Part shown: positions 6,754 to 15,331 of the stretch, in pieces
Layout: the number at the start of each line of letters is the position of its first letter
Numbering within the stretch: the first letter of the stretch is position 1
From: Terriglobia bacterium
Lineage (GTDB): Bacteria > Acidobacteriota > Terriglobia > Bryobacterales > UBA6623
DNA: 64,000 nt
Direction: 5' to 3'
Assembly (NCBI GenBank): GCA_009838515.1
Contig: VXRL01000065.1
Coordinates: forward strand, 62,001-126,000
The notes under the pieces: model-generated
The model's database searches: none
What the model was told of the DNA's origin: nothing
Seen by the model: only the letters and a program-made list of their open reading frames with translations
Made by a program: the position numbers and the translations under genes

Positions 6754-9546
6754 CTATTGTTTCGTGACCCAGATCGGACTGGACCAGGCGACATTGCCGT
6801 CATGCTGTTCCACCCGCACGTAGTAGTAGTGTTCGCCAGCGGCCAGTTCCTGCTCGCGGAACTCGAACTCCATGCTCTCGCCATCCCCCGCCAGCGTGTG
6901 CACGTAGGTGTTGTCCCGCACCACCACGGCCTCCTTGATGGCGCCCGTGCCGCGGATCGAGACGGTTGCGGTTGGGATTTCCGTCGAAGAGAACTCGTCG
7001 CCTTGGATCCACTCGCCGCCGCTCGTCTTGAGGCGATAGTCGAGGATGATGTTGCTGGTCGCCGCATAGGTGTGGCGCAGGCGCATGGCGTTGACCAGCC
7101 CCCGGCGGGAATAGTCGTCGCTGAGAACCATCGCGTAAGAGCTGTGCGTGGAAACGTGGTCGGAACTCGCCTGCACTCCCAGCTTGTAGCCCTTCTCCCA
7201 AGCCAGCCAGACGAAGCCCTTGGGCCGATAGTTCCCGGCCCACAGGTCCGTCCGCGCAGCCGAGGATGCCAGCGGAGCGCCCTCGTGCTCGGCCGAAGTT
7301 CGCGCTCCTTGGAAGATCTCCACGATCGGCTCCAGTTCCGGGTCGTTGTCGCGCCAGTCCGTTCCCATCGTAGTGTGAGAGGTGTGCGAGGTCGCGATCC
7401 CTTTCTGATTCCTCAGGGCGTCGTAGAGGAAACGTCCGCTGCTCGTGTTGCGTTCCTCTTGCGTGATCGGAATCGGCCTGTTGCCGCGCTCGGCGTAAAT
7501 GATGTTGCGGTGCCCGTTCGGGTAGCTTAGGCTGCGCTCGTAGCCGAAGAGCGTGACGAAGCGCCCTGGAACATGGAACATGTCCTCGGCCTTCTCGGTG
7601 CGCCACCAGCTGTACTCGGTGTCGTTGGTGCCCTTGTGATCGGTGACCAGGTAGAAATCCATGGCGCCGCCGTCCATCATGTAGCGGAACGAGTCGTACA
7701 GCGAACCATCGCCCGAGCCGTCGAGCGAGATATCGGTGTGGCGATGCAGGTCGCCGCGGTAGATCTTGTAGCGCTTGCCGCCGGAGTCGATGGTGTAGTT
7801 GCGGACGGCCGCCACCTGCTCCGCTTCCCGCGGCTCTGCCGGCAGCATGGCCGGCGGCTCGACAGCTCTCGGGCCGAGCAGCGGCGGATCGATGCGCGTG
7901 TTGCCGAACTGCGCGGACAGCTCGGCGAAGAAGACCTGGTTTTCCTTCGGATAGTGTCCGAACGTTGGCCCGCCCCAGAGCTTCTGGTCGGTCGTCCAAG
8001 CCGCGTACACGTTTCCGTCAGCTCCCGCGACGACATCCAGCGGACCCTCGTTGCGGCCCACGCTGTCGGGCAGCGGGAAGGGATCCGCCCAGCGGTCCCC
8101 GGAGTAGTAGGTCGCCATCACCTCCCACTTGCCGCCGGCGGCCCATAGCGACTCGGGCTTCACGGACCGAACGCGCGGCCGCACTAGGAGCCAAATGCGA
8201 CCCTTGCTGTCGGGCGCTAGCTTGGGGGTCTGGATGTAGCGCTTCACACTGGGCCGGAAGCGGCGGTTTGCGTCATCGAGAGGGGCGAGCCACTCGCTGC
8301 CGTTCCAGACGACCACCCGATTGGTGCGCGACTGGTAGATCCCGGTGCCGCCCCGCAGCAGGAAGCCGGTGTCCTTGCCCCAGTTCTCCTCGGACTCGTC
8401 GTACGAGATCCAGACTCGGTTCTGGGCATCGACGGCGATGGTCGGCGTGCCGTGATAGCGCGGCGTATCGGTCACTTTGACCAAGTCCCCGGCGCGTCCG
8501 GCGCTGACAGAGCGCAGCCGAATGTTGTAGCTGCCGCCCTGGTAGCTGTCCCAGACCACCCACGCGGTGCCTGCGGTATCAGTCGCGATGTCGGGATACC
8601 ACTCGTTGGCGGCCGCTCCGGGATGACTCAGCGGCAGCTCGTCGGACCAATCGCTGCCGTCGAAGGCGCTGTAATAGATCCCGGAAAAGCCCCTGCGGGC
8701 CGACTGCCAGGCGAGGTGCAACCCGCCGTGACGGTCGCTCGCCATGACGGGGAACAGATTGTTGCCAGAGCCCTCGCCGACCGCGCTTGGCGCGCTCCAC
8801 GATCCGTTGCTACGCGTGGCGTGCAACAGGCTCCAAGTCCCGCCGTTGCGCATGGACCAGACCAAGTGCAATGTCCCGTCGCGGTCGTAGGCTGAGGCCA
8901 GTCCCTGCAGGTCGCCCGACGCTCCGCCGATGCTGGCGATCTCGCCCCACTCGCCATTCGCGCGGTCGCGCGCGAAGACTTGGTCGTTCTCGTCCTTGTA
9001 GCCGATCCAAGCCAGCGAGAGCGTCCCGTCGTCAGCCATCGCCATGGCGGGATAGTCGTCCTCGAACTCGTCGGTGGTCAACGCCTCGACGGGCGGCACG
9101 CGGCGCAATTCGACCTTGGTGGAGAGGATGTGCATCGCGTCCGACGGCGGCAGGTCGGCAGGCTTGAAGAAGAAATCGCCGTTGACGGTCTTGACAGAAA
9201 CTGTCGCGTCGTCCGGTGCCCGGTAGTACAGCGTGACTCCGACGTCCTGCACGCGTGTGACATGCGGGAAAGGGAGTTCGTGCGGGTGCATGCCGCCGGT
9301 CGGCCGCACCCACGGATCGGTCCGGGCGACCCACGAGTTGTTCTCGCCGATCGATTCGCCGTCCTTGAAGCGGTAGCCCCGTAGGTCGACGACCTCGCCC
9401 TTGTCAATGCTGAGCGAGCCGTCCCACGGGATGGGCTCATGGTCCTTGATGCCGAACTCGATGTTGAGCGCCTTGAGCGGGTGCTCTTGGGCCAGCCCTG
9501 CCGAACAGACGAGAAACAGTCCCAGGATCAGTGCGAGGCGTTTCAT
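6754..9546 (-). CDS. secreted DUF3604 protein with BNR/sialidase-like N-terminus (paralogue 1)
   Basis: 930 residues from the ATG at 9546; a GTG at 9555 is an alternative. Signal peptide MKRLALILGLFLVCSAGLAQ. Residues of about 150-560 form repeated beta-propeller-like blocks (WIGYKDEN, LVWSMRNGG, LAWQSARRG, VVWDSYQGG) of the BNR/exo-alpha-sialidase style. The C-terminal part is DUF3604, a PHP-like metal-binding fold with GDLHRHTDIS and LVTDHKG, then SSDHVSTHSSY, and a final beta-sandwich ending in AWSSPIWV. Substrate and activity are unknown; the PHP-like His/Asp cluster suggests a metal-dependent hydrolase outside the cytoplasm. A promoter with TATAAT sits 11 bases before the ATG, so the message may be nearly leaderless. 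A paralogue lies at 36797-39289. Confidence 0.85.
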   Translation of the reverse strand: MKRLALILGLFLVCSAGLAQEHPLKALNIEFGIKDHEPIPWDGSLSIDKGEVVDLRGYRFKDGESIGENNSWVARTDPWVRPTGGMHPHELPFPHVTRVQDVGVTLYYRAPDDATVSVKTVNGDFFFKPADLPPSDAMHILSTKVELRRVPPVEALTTDEFEDDYPAMAMADDGTLSLAWIGYKDENDQVFARDRANGEWGEIASIGGASGDLQGLASAYDRDGTLHLVWSMRNGGTWSLLHATRSNGSWSAPSAVGEGSGNNLFPVMASDRHGGLHLAWQSARRGFSGIYYSAFDGSDWSDELPLSHPGAAANEWYPDIATDTAGTAWVVWDSYQGGSYNIRLRSVSAGRAGDLVKVTDTPRYHGTPTIAVDAQNRVWISYDESEENWGKDTGFLLRGGTGIYQSRTNRVVVWNGSEWLAPLDDANRRFRPSVKRYIQTPKLAPDSKGRIWLLVRPRVRSVKPESLWAAGGKWEVMATYYSGDRWADPFPLPDSVGRNEGPLDVVAGADGNVYAAWTTDQKLWGGPTFGHYPKENQVFFAELSAQFGNTRIDPPLLGPRAVEPPAMLPAEPREAEQVAAVRNYTIDSGGKRYKIYRGDLHRHTDISLDGSGDGSLYDSFRYMMDGGAMDFYLVTDHKGTNDTEYSWWRTEKAEDMFHVPGRFVTLFGYERSLSYPNGHRNIIYAERGNRPIPITQEERNTSSGRFLYDALRNQKGIATSHTSHTTMGTDWRDNDPELEPIVEIFQGARTSAEHEGAPLASSAARTDLWAGNYRPKGFVWLAWEKGYKLGVQASSDHVSTHSSYAMVLSDDYSRRGLVNAMRLRHTYAATSNIILDYRLKTSGGEWIQGDEFSSTEIPTATVSIRGTGAIKEAVVVRDNTYVHTLAGDGESMEFEFREQELAAGEHYYYVRVEQHDGNVAWSSPIWVTKQ

Positions 9547-9557
9547 GAGTGCCACAC

Positions 9558-9584
9558 ATTATATGTGGGCAGGAGGGCTTTCAA
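9558..9584 (-). promoter_or_regulatory. promoter of the first DUF3604 gene
   Basis: On the minus strand, TTGAAA (9579-9584) and TATAAT (9558-9563) are separated by 15 bases, shorter than the optimal 17. The -10 box is only 11 bases from the ATG, predicting a very short or absent 5' leader. The -10 region also lies in a small dyad (CCACA...TGTGG). Confidence 0.5.
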
Positions 9585-9616
9585 TTGCCGGCGGCACATG
9601 GCGGCACATGGCTGGG

Positions 9617-9646
9617 TTGACCTGGCGCTATCGAAAGCCTTACTCT
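9617..9646 (+). promoter_or_regulatory. promoter of the cytochrome-PQQ dehydrogenase operon
   Basis: TTGACC (9617-9622), an 18-base spacer and TACTCT (9641-9646) precede the GTG at 9654 by 7 bases. If used, the mRNA would begin at or next to the start codon. It is divergent from the DUF3604 promoter 33 bases away. Confidence 0.4.
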
Positions 9647-9653
9647 GCCTAGC

Positions 9654-10433
9654 GTGCGCTGGCGGGTACTGACGCTGCTCGTGTCGTTGGCCGTGGGGGC
9701 CGCGGGCCAAGAACTGGAGCGCAGCCCGTTCCACGGGGACGAGACATCGATCGGAGTCGGCAAGGCCTCCTTCCGCCTGCGCTGCTCCGCCTGCCACGGC
9801 ATTCACGCCGAGGGCGGCAAGGGGCCGCCGCTGAATCGCGGGGAGTTCGCCGCGGGTAACAGGGACGTGGACATCTACCGCGTGATCGCGCGCGGCGTGC
9901 CGGGAACGGAGATGCCCGCCTACGGCACCCGCAATACCGAGGAGAACATCTGGCGGATCGTGGCCTTCTTGCGCACGTTCGAGGCTGTCGGGGATGAGCG
10001 AGTGGACGGAAACGCGGAGCGTGGCGAGGCCATCTTCTGGGGCACGGGCGGCTGTGGCGGCTGTCACAAGGTGGGTCGCCGCGGCGCCTCGTACGGGCCG
10101 GACCTGACCCGTATCGGGCGCTCTCGCAGCGTGCAGCACTTGCGCGAGGCGCTGCTGGACCCGGGCAAGGACCTGCCCGCCGGATACTTCGTGGTCAAGG
10201 TGGTCACCCGCGACGGCCGGACGGTGTCGGGAATCGGCTCGGGCATCGACGATTTCTCGGCGCAACTGCGAGACGCCTCGGGCAGGTTGCACTCCTTCTT
10301 GCGCGAAGACGTGGAATCCATCGAGCGCGAATTCACATCGTTAATGCCCTCTTACGGCGAGAGCCTATCTGACCAGCAGCAGCGAGACTTGCTCGTGTAC
10401 ATGCAGGCGCTGCGCGGCGAGGAGTCCCGATGA
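9654..10433 (+). CDS. exported dihaem cytochrome c (PQQ dehydrogenase partner)
   Basis: 259 residues starting with GTG. Signal peptide MRWRVLTLLVSLAVGAAG. Two haem c sites, CSACH (about residue 43) and CGGCH (about 134). The first lies in a class I cytochrome c fold (GGKGPPLNRGEF, axial-Met candidate GTEMPAYG). The second opens a Planctomycete/Verrucomicrobium-type haem-binding domain (SYGPDLTRIGRS, LLDPGKDLPAGYF, VTRDGRTVSGI). Its stop overlaps the start of the PQQ dehydrogenase by 4 bases (ATGA), so the two are translationally coupled, and this is the likely periplasmic electron acceptor of that enzyme. No Shine-Dalgarno is visible before the GTG. An ATG-initiated version is not available in frame nearby. 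Confidence 0.88.
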   Translation: MRWRVLTLLVSLAVGAAGQELERSPFHGDETSIGVGKASFRLRCSACHGIHAEGGKGPPLNRGEFAAGNRDVDIYRVIARGVPGTEMPAYGTRNTEENIWRIVAFLRTFEAVGDERVDGNAERGEAIFWGTGGCGGCHKVGRRGASYGPDLTRIGRSRSVQHLREALLDPGKDLPAGYFVVKVVTRDGRTVSGIGSGIDDFSAQLRDASGRLHSFLREDVESIEREFTSLMPSYGESLSDQQQRDLLVYMQALRGEESR

Positions 10434-12022
10434 ACAGACCAGTCTGGCTTGCATGCATCTTGCTGGCGTGCGCCGCAGCGGCGCTTGGCCAGGTTGACTC
10501 GGAGGCTCTTGCAAATTCGCAGCAAGACGATGAGTCTTGGCTGATGTACGGGCGCAACTACTCTGCCTGGCGCTACTCGCCGCTTGATCAGATCGACACC
10601 GGGAACGTCGGGCAAATCGCGCCGGCCTGGATCTTCCAGACGGCGGAGAGCGGGAAGTTCCAGACCACTCCGCTGGTCCGAGACGGAGTCATGTACGTGA
10701 CGGGCCCGTCGAATCATGCTTGGGCGTTGGACTTGAAGACGGGCCGCGAGCTGTGGCACTACTCCGAGCCTGTCCCGGACGACTTGACGCTGTGCTGCGG
10801 CAAGCCGAACCGCGGTTTCGCGATCCTCGGCAACCTGCTGTTCAAGGTCAACATGCAAGCGACCCTGGTCGCGCTGGACGCTACCACGGGCGATGTCGTG
10901 TGGGAGGTCGAATCGGCGGACTACCGGAAGGGCTATTCCAATACGGTAGCGCCGCTGGTGGTCAACGGCATGGTGGTGGTCGGGATCGCGGGTGCGGAGT
11001 TCGGCACGCGGGACTTCATCGATGCCTACGACGCCGAGACGGGAGAGCGGCGCTGGCGCTTCTGGACCGTGCCCGGGCCGGGCGAGCCCGGCAACGAAAC
11101 CTGGGGCGGGGATTCCTGGAAGCGCGGAGGGGCCTCGACTTGGATCACCGGGAGCTACGATCCGGAATTGAACCTGATCTACTGGGGCACGGGCAATCCG
11201 GGTCCCGATCTCGACGGGGCTCCGCGCCCGGGCGACAACCTGTACAGCGATTCCATGCTGGCGCTGGACGCCGATACCGGCGAGCTCCGCTGGCACTTCC
11301 AGTTCACCCCGCACGACGTGCACGACTGGGACTCCGTGGCCGACCCGGTGCTGATCGATGTCGAAATCGATGGCCAGCCGCGCAAGGCGCTGGTGCATGC
11401 TAACCGCAACGGCCACTTCTACGCCCTGGACCGCACCAGCGGCGAGTACCTCTTCGCCCGCGCCTACACCGAGGTCAACTGGGCCGACGGCATGACCTCG
11501 GCCGGTCGGCCGATCTTGATTCCCGGGCGCGAGCCCACCGACGAGGGCACGCTGACCTGTCCGGGCATGGGCGGCGGGCACAACTGGCACGCCACCTCCT
11601 ATAGCCCGCAGACCGGCCTGTACTACTTCAACTCCGGCGATGGCTGCCAGATCTACCACGGCGCGACACAAGATTTCGTCGAGGGAGAGTTCTATCTGGG
11701 CAGCGCCATGGAGAACGTGACCGGCGAGCCCCGCGAGGGCTCCATCCTGGCGGTGGATCCCGGCACCGGTGACAGGCGCTGGCGTTTCCCGCTGGTGAGC
11801 CCGCCGACCAGCGGGATGCTCTCCACCGGCGGCGGGCTGTTGTTCGCCGGCACCTTGGAGGGCTACTTTGTCGCGCTGGACGCGGCCGACGGCAGGCTGC
11901 TGTGGCGCTTGCAGACCGGCGGGCCCGTGCGAGCGCCGGCCATCACGTACCGCTTCGAGGGCCGCCAGTACGTGGCAACCGCGGCCGGTTCGGCGATCAT
12001 CGCCTTCGCCCTGCCGCGCTAG
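10430..12022 (+). CDS. PQQ-dependent alcohol dehydrogenase, soluble periplasmic, lanthanide-type residues
   Basis: 530 residues with signal peptide MNRPVWLACILLACAAAALG. An eight-bladed PQQ beta-propeller, shown by repeated tryptophan-docking motifs such as ALDLKTGRELWHY, ALDATTGDVVWEV, AYDAETGERRWRF, ALDADTGELRWHF and ALDAADGRLLWRL. The vicinal Cys pair of the cofactor site is in LTLCCGKPN. The catalytic-base region reads PHDVHDWDSVAD: D299 aligns with the catalytic Asp of methanol dehydrogenases, and D301 two residues later is the extra Asp that marks lanthanide-using XoxF/PedH/ExaF-type enzymes. There is no C-terminal haem domain; electrons would pass to the overlapping upstream dihaem cytochrome. 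Oxidises an unknown alcohol or aldehyde in the periplasm. Confidence 0.92.
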   Translation: MNRPVWLACILLACAAAALGQVDSEALANSQQDDESWLMYGRNYSAWRYSPLDQIDTGNVGQIAPAWIFQTAESGKFQTTPLVRDGVMYVTGPSNHAWALDLKTGRELWHYSEPVPDDLTLCCGKPNRGFAILGNLLFKVNMQATLVALDATTGDVVWEVESADYRKGYSNTVAPLVVNGMVVVGIAGAEFGTRDFIDAYDAETGERRWRFWTVPGPGEPGNETWGGDSWKRGGASTWITGSYDPELNLIYWGTGNPGPDLDGAPRPGDNLYSDSMLALDADTGELRWHFQFTPHDVHDWDSVADPVLIDVEIDGQPRKALVHANRNGHFYALDRTSGEYLFARAYTEVNWADGMTSAGRPILIPGREPTDEGTLTCPGMGGGHNWHATSYSPQTGLYYFNSGDGCQIYHGATQDFVEGEFYLGSAMENVTGEPREGSILAVDPGTGDRRWRFPLVSPPTSGMLSTGGGLLFAGTLEGYFVALDAADGRLLWRLQTGGPVRAPAITYRFEGRQYVATAAGSAIIAFALPR

Positions 12023-12150
12023 GTTGCGCGGAGACTTACGATTTCAAATGCGCCCTTCGACAGGGCGTACGCTGAAGCTACAGACTGTGAGGCAAGCAAG
12101 GCACGCACGTGGCGGGCTTGAAGCATCTGATAATCAACGAGAGGTGAACA

Positions 12151-12978
12151 ATGCAAAATGACATTCCTATCGACTCACTCCGCGACTCGTTACGGAGAAT
12201 TCTAGGCGGCGGGCTCAGTTCGCTTGTCCTCATCGTCGTCCTGCTGGTTCTGGTGTTCAACTGCTTCCAAGTTGTGGGAGCGGGCGAGCGCGGCGTCGTC
12301 TTCTCGAAGTTCGGCGGCATCCAGCAAGGCGTGCGCGGCGAGGGGCTGCAGTTCAAGATCCCCTTCATCCAGCAGATCATTCCGGTCGACGTCCGGATTC
12401 AGAAGGTCGAGACCGACTCGTCGGCGTCGTCGAAGGACCTTCAGACGGTGGACTCGCGCATCGCCCTGAACTACCACATCGCCCCGGAGCTGGCAGCGCA
12501 GATTTACCAAGAGGTCGGCGTCTTGTACAAGGAGCGGCTAATTGACCCGTCGGTGCAAGAGGCCGTTAAGGCGGTGACAGCGCAGTTTACCGCCGAAGAG
12601 CTGATCACCCGGCGCGCCGAGGTGTCGGTCAATATCAAGGAAATGCTCACTGAGCGCTTGGTCAGCCGGCACATCGTCGTGGACGAGTTCAATATCGTGG
12701 ACTTCAGCTTCTCGCCGGTGTTCAACGACGCGATCGAAGCGAAGCAGAAGGCGGAACAAGATGCGCTGAGGGCGCAGCGGGACTTGGACCGCATCAAGAT
12801 CGAGGCCGAGCAGAAGGTGACCGAGGCTCAGGCCGAGGCCGAATCGCAACGGCTCCAGAGGGAGACCATCACCGACACGATCCTGCAACTCCGCGCGATC
12901 GAAAAGTGGGACGGAGTGCTGCCCCAAGTGACCAGCGGGGCGGTTCCGTTCATCGACCTGAAATCCGTATCGCCATAG
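12151..12978 (+). CDS. prohibitin-family (SPFH/band 7) membrane protein
   Basis: 275 residues. One N-terminal membrane segment (about residues 22-42, LSSLVLIVVLLVLVFNCF) is followed by the SPFH domain (GERGVVFSKFGGIQQ, EGLQFKIPFIQQI, VDSRIALNYHI) and a charged coiled coil (about 195-245, AKQKAEQDALRAQRDLDRIK). This is the layout of prohibitins, which form large rings at the membrane and often modulate the FtsH protease; no ftsH is nearby. The start is supported by GAGGTG (12141-12146) five bases before the ATG. It stands alone, 128 bases after the PQQ dehydrogenase and convergent with the dipeptidase gene. Confidence 0.93.
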   Translation: MQNDIPIDSLRDSLRRILGGGLSSLVLIVVLLVLVFNCFQVVGAGERGVVFSKFGGIQQGVRGEGLQFKIPFIQQIIPVDVRIQKVETDSSASSKDLQTVDSRIALNYHIAPELAAQIYQEVGVLYKERLIDPSVQEAVKAVTAQFTAEELITRRAEVSVNIKEMLTERLVSRHIVVDEFNIVDFSFSPVFNDAIEAKQKAEQDALRAQRDLDRIKIEAEQKVTEAQAEAESQRLQRETITDTILQLRAIEKWDGVLPQVTSGAVPFIDLKSVSP

Positions 12979-12994
12979 GCCTGCGGCCGGATTC

Positions 12995-13021
12995 CAGCGC
13001 CCTCGCGCCGCGGGGGCGCTG
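12995..13021. terminator. hairpin between convergent prohibitin and dipeptidase genes
   Basis: CAGCGCCC (12995-13002) pairs with GGGCGCTG (13014-13021). It lies 16 bases past the prohibitin stop and 17 bases past the dipeptidase stop, so it can serve both strands. No T-run, so termination efficiency is uncertain. Confidence 0.55.
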
Positions 13022-13038
13022 CGTCTGGCAGGCGCCGT

Positions 13039-14241
13039 TCAAGCGGCTGCGGCCTCGGCTGCGCGCAGGGCGCGCAGCGCGTTGCCGCCCATGACCTTGG
13101 CCACGTCTTCCTCGGAGAACCCGCGCTCCTTCATGGCCTCGATCAGATTCGGCGTCTTGCCGATGTGCTCCAATCCTGCCGGGAGCTTCAAGCCCACGCT
13201 GTCGTAGTCCGATCCCAAGCCCACGTGGTCGATGCCAGCCACGGTAGCCGCGTGCTCGATATGGTCTACCAAGCGGCTGAGCGGCGGGGCGCCGATCAGC
13301 TCCACCTCGGCGAGATTGAGCTTCCACAACTCTTGGGAGAGTCGCTTGAGGTCGCCCGAGAACTGTTGCCCGACTTCCCGGCGCTTGCCGTTAATCTCGG
13401 CGAGTTCCTTGAACCGCGCCCGGTGCTCGTCGTCGAGCATGCCGGTGTAGTAGGCCACCCCGAGCACGCCGCCGTTATCCGCCAGCGCCTCGAGCATCTC
13501 GTCAGTGAGGTTACGCGGGTGCTGCGCGATAGCGAAGCATGCGGCGTGGGTGTTGAGAATCGGGGCGGACGAGGTCTCGACCGTGTCGAAGAACGCCTTC
13601 TGGGATGCGTGCGATAGGTCCGCCATCATGCCCATGCGGTTCATCGCGCGGACGATCTCCCGCCCATGGTCGGTCAGCCCCTCCGGGCCGTCGTCGTATT
13701 CGGCGGCGCCGACCCACGGCGTGTTGCCGCTGTGGGTCAGTCCCAGGTAGCGGGTGCCGAGACGGTACAGCTGGCGCAGCACCTCGATGCTCGAGTCGAT
13801 CATGTGGCCGCCCTCGACGCCGAGCATGACTCCGATCTTGTCCTCGCGCTGGGCCCGCACCACGTCGTCCGCGGTAGTGGCGAGGAACATGTCATCCGGG
13901 TGCCTGGCAATTTCTTCCACGATCACGTCGGTGATGGTGAGGGCATCCTTGACCGATTCGATCGGTTCCTTGCTGCGGGCCGGGCTGAACACCGCGAAGA
14001 AGCCGGCGTTGAGGCCGCCTTGGCGCATCTTGGGGATGTCGACTTGGCTGTACTCCGGGCTCTCGCCGAGGTCCAGGCCCTCCCGCACGAGTCGTCCCGG
14101 AGTGTCAATGTGGAGGTCGAAATAGAGCGGGCCGCTGGGAGCAGCGGATGGCTCGGCGTCGGACGGGGCCTCTCCGGCGGTGCCGCAGGCACCGAGAAGG
14201 GCGGCCGCCGATGCCACGCCGAAGTCTCTTCGATTAAGCAT
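13039..14241 (-). CDS. exported M19 (renal-dipeptidase-type) membrane dipeptidase
   Basis: 400 residues from the ATG at 14241. The N-terminus MLNRRDFGVASAAALLGACG has a twin-arginine motif and a lipobox (LGAC), so it is probably a Tat-exported lipoprotein. Peptidase M19 landmarks are the metal site HIDTPG, the bridging Glu in GVEGGHM, LTHSGNTPW, DLSHAS, LNTHAACFAIAQHPRNLTDEM and the late Asp in GLGSDYDS. The family hydrolyses dipeptides, including D-amino-acid dipeptides, with two zinc ions. It probably recycles peptides in the periplasm. It is monocistronic as far as can be seen. Confidence 0.93.
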   Translation of the reverse strand: MLNRRDFGVASAAALLGACGTAGEAPSDAEPSAAPSGPLYFDLHIDTPGRLVREGLDLGESPEYSQVDIPKMRQGGLNAGFFAVFSPARSKEPIESVKDALTITDVIVEEIARHPDDMFLATTADDVVRAQREDKIGVMLGVEGGHMIDSSIEVLRQLYRLGTRYLGLTHSGNTPWVGAAEYDDGPEGLTDHGREIVRAMNRMGMMADLSHASQKAFFDTVETSSAPILNTHAACFAIAQHPRNLTDEMLEALADNGGVLGVAYYTGMLDDEHRARFKELAEINGKRREVGQQFSGDLKRLSQELWKLNLAEVELIGAPPLSRLVDHIEHAATVAGIDHVGLGSDYDSVGLKLPAGLEHIGKTPNLIEAMKERGFSEEDVAKVMGGNALRALRAAEAAAA

Positions 14242-14494
14242 GACGCAGAAGATTGTACCCGATGGCACTCGCGCCAGAGGCGAATGCGACAGGCTGCCAG
14301 CCGCTGCCCGCTCCGGAAAATTCCGGTTCGGTGCAAGTATTCGCAGGCACGATGCGTTCGGAGTATCAGCCCTAGCCAAGAGGGCAGGTGCTGAGTTGGC
14401 GTGGTAGCCTGAGCGTGGCCTTGGACCGCTCAGCCGTCTACACTCTCGTGAGCGCCGAAAGGTTGGCCAGTGCTGGTCAGGCCTGGAGCGCGAG

Positions 14495-14540
14495 GTGCCA
14501 ATATACGTATGCTAGTCGGAATATATACGTATAATGGCAC
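14495..14540. promoter_or_regulatory. VapB operator: 16-bp inverted repeat
   Basis: Arms GTGCCAATATACGTAT (14495-14510) and ATACGTATAATGGCAC (14525-14540) match at 15 of 16 positions with a 14-nt spacer. Each arm contains the self-complementary core ATACGTAT. It ends 18 bases before the antitoxin ATG and includes a TATAAT-like sequence, so an RHH antitoxin binding as paired dimers would block the promoter. Confidence 0.8.
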
Positions 14541-14558
14541 TAGTTGGTGACAACGAGC

Positions 14559-14780
14559 ATGAAACGCAAATTGACAATTACGGTAGACAGCGAACTGCTG
14601 CCAAGGGCCAAGCGGCATGCCCGCTTGCGTGGCGTGTCATTGTCCTCTCTGGTCGAGGCATCGCTTCGGGCTGTCGCAGCGGAGGAAACACCTCCGTTCT
14701 CGGAGCGGTGGCGGGGGCGTTTCAAGGAAGCACGCCGGGATGACGCTCGCTATGAGGCGCTTGCGCGGAAGTACCTCTGA
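14559..14780 (+). CDS. vapB: ribbon-helix-helix antitoxin of VapBC module
   Basis: 73 residues. The N-terminal MKRKLTITVDSELLPRAKRH strand and helices, with VSLSSLVEASLRAV, form a CopG/DUF6364-type ribbon-helix-helix domain. The C-terminal tail (ERWRGRFKEA...YEALARKYL) would wrap the toxin. I use the ATG at 14559; a GTG 12 bases upstream is in frame. Its TGA overlaps the ATG of the toxin by one base (TGATG), the classic coupled arrangement. The palindromic operator upstream implies self-repression with the toxin as co-repressor. Confidence 0.88.
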   Translation: MKRKLTITVDSELLPRAKRHARLRGVSLSSLVEASLRAVAAEETPPFSERWRGRFKEARRDDARYEALARKYL

Positions 14781-15184
14781 TGCTTATCGACACGGATGTT
14801 CTCATTGACGTCGCCTTGGACCGGAAGCCACACTCGGAAGCAGCGTGCGAGCTGCTCGATCGACTTGAGCGGCGCCCAGGGAGTGCGTTCATTGCGTGGC
14901 ACACCGCTGCGAACTTCTACTACTTGGTAGCCTCGAAGCGCGGAAGCGCGGATACTCGCAGATTCCTGTCGGAGTTGTTGGGCTATGTCGGAGTCGCGCC
15001 AGTTGACACTGCCGTGCTGCGCTTTGCGACAACGCTCCCAATGAGCGACTTCGAGGATGCGATGCAAGTCGCAGCCGCCCGTGCATGCAAAGCGCACCAG
15101 ATCGTGACGCGAAACGTTCGCGACTATAGGCTTTCGCCAATTCCGGCAATAACCCCACGGGAAGCGGTCTCAGGCGTTCGTTGA
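14780..15184 (+). CDS. vapC: PIN-domain ribonuclease toxin VapC
   Basis: 134 residues, full length. PIN-domain acidic residues are visible: MLIDTDVLIDVALD (first Asp pair), HSEAACELLDRLE, MSDFEDAMQVAAA and TRNVRDY. VapC toxins cleave tRNA or rRNA with Mg2+ and are held inactive by VapB. It begins within the antitoxin stop codon. No disruption is visible, in contrast to the amber-interrupted vapBC pair at 51257-51962. Confidence 0.92.
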   Translation: MLIDTDVLIDVALDRKPHSEAACELLDRLERRPGSAFIAWHTAANFYYLVASKRGSADTRRFLSELLGYVGVAPVDTAVLRFATTLPMSDFEDAMQVAAARACKAHQIVTRNVRDYRLSPIPAITPREAVSGVR

Positions 15185-15331
15185 TGGCTGGCTCGGATGG
15201 GTCCTCCTCTTCGGCGAGGTCAGTCCCACCCGGGCGGGCCTCCGAAGGAAGTCTCTCGTCGTCCGTCACGTCGCGTGGTGACCAGCGAGAGCGGCCGCTT
15301 TATGCTGCTCTGCGAGCCCGGGTAAGCCCTG
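15185..15331. other. intergenic, convergent genes
   Basis: 147 bases between vapC and the stop of the phosphatase-superfamily gene. No gene is seen and there is no convincing terminator hairpin with a T-run. Confidence 0.5.

Noticed and set aside
9590-9612. Direct repeat GGCGGCACAT twice in the divergent promoter region
   Set aside because: Only two copies of 10 bases, overlapping promoter elements; too little to call a regulatory repeat.
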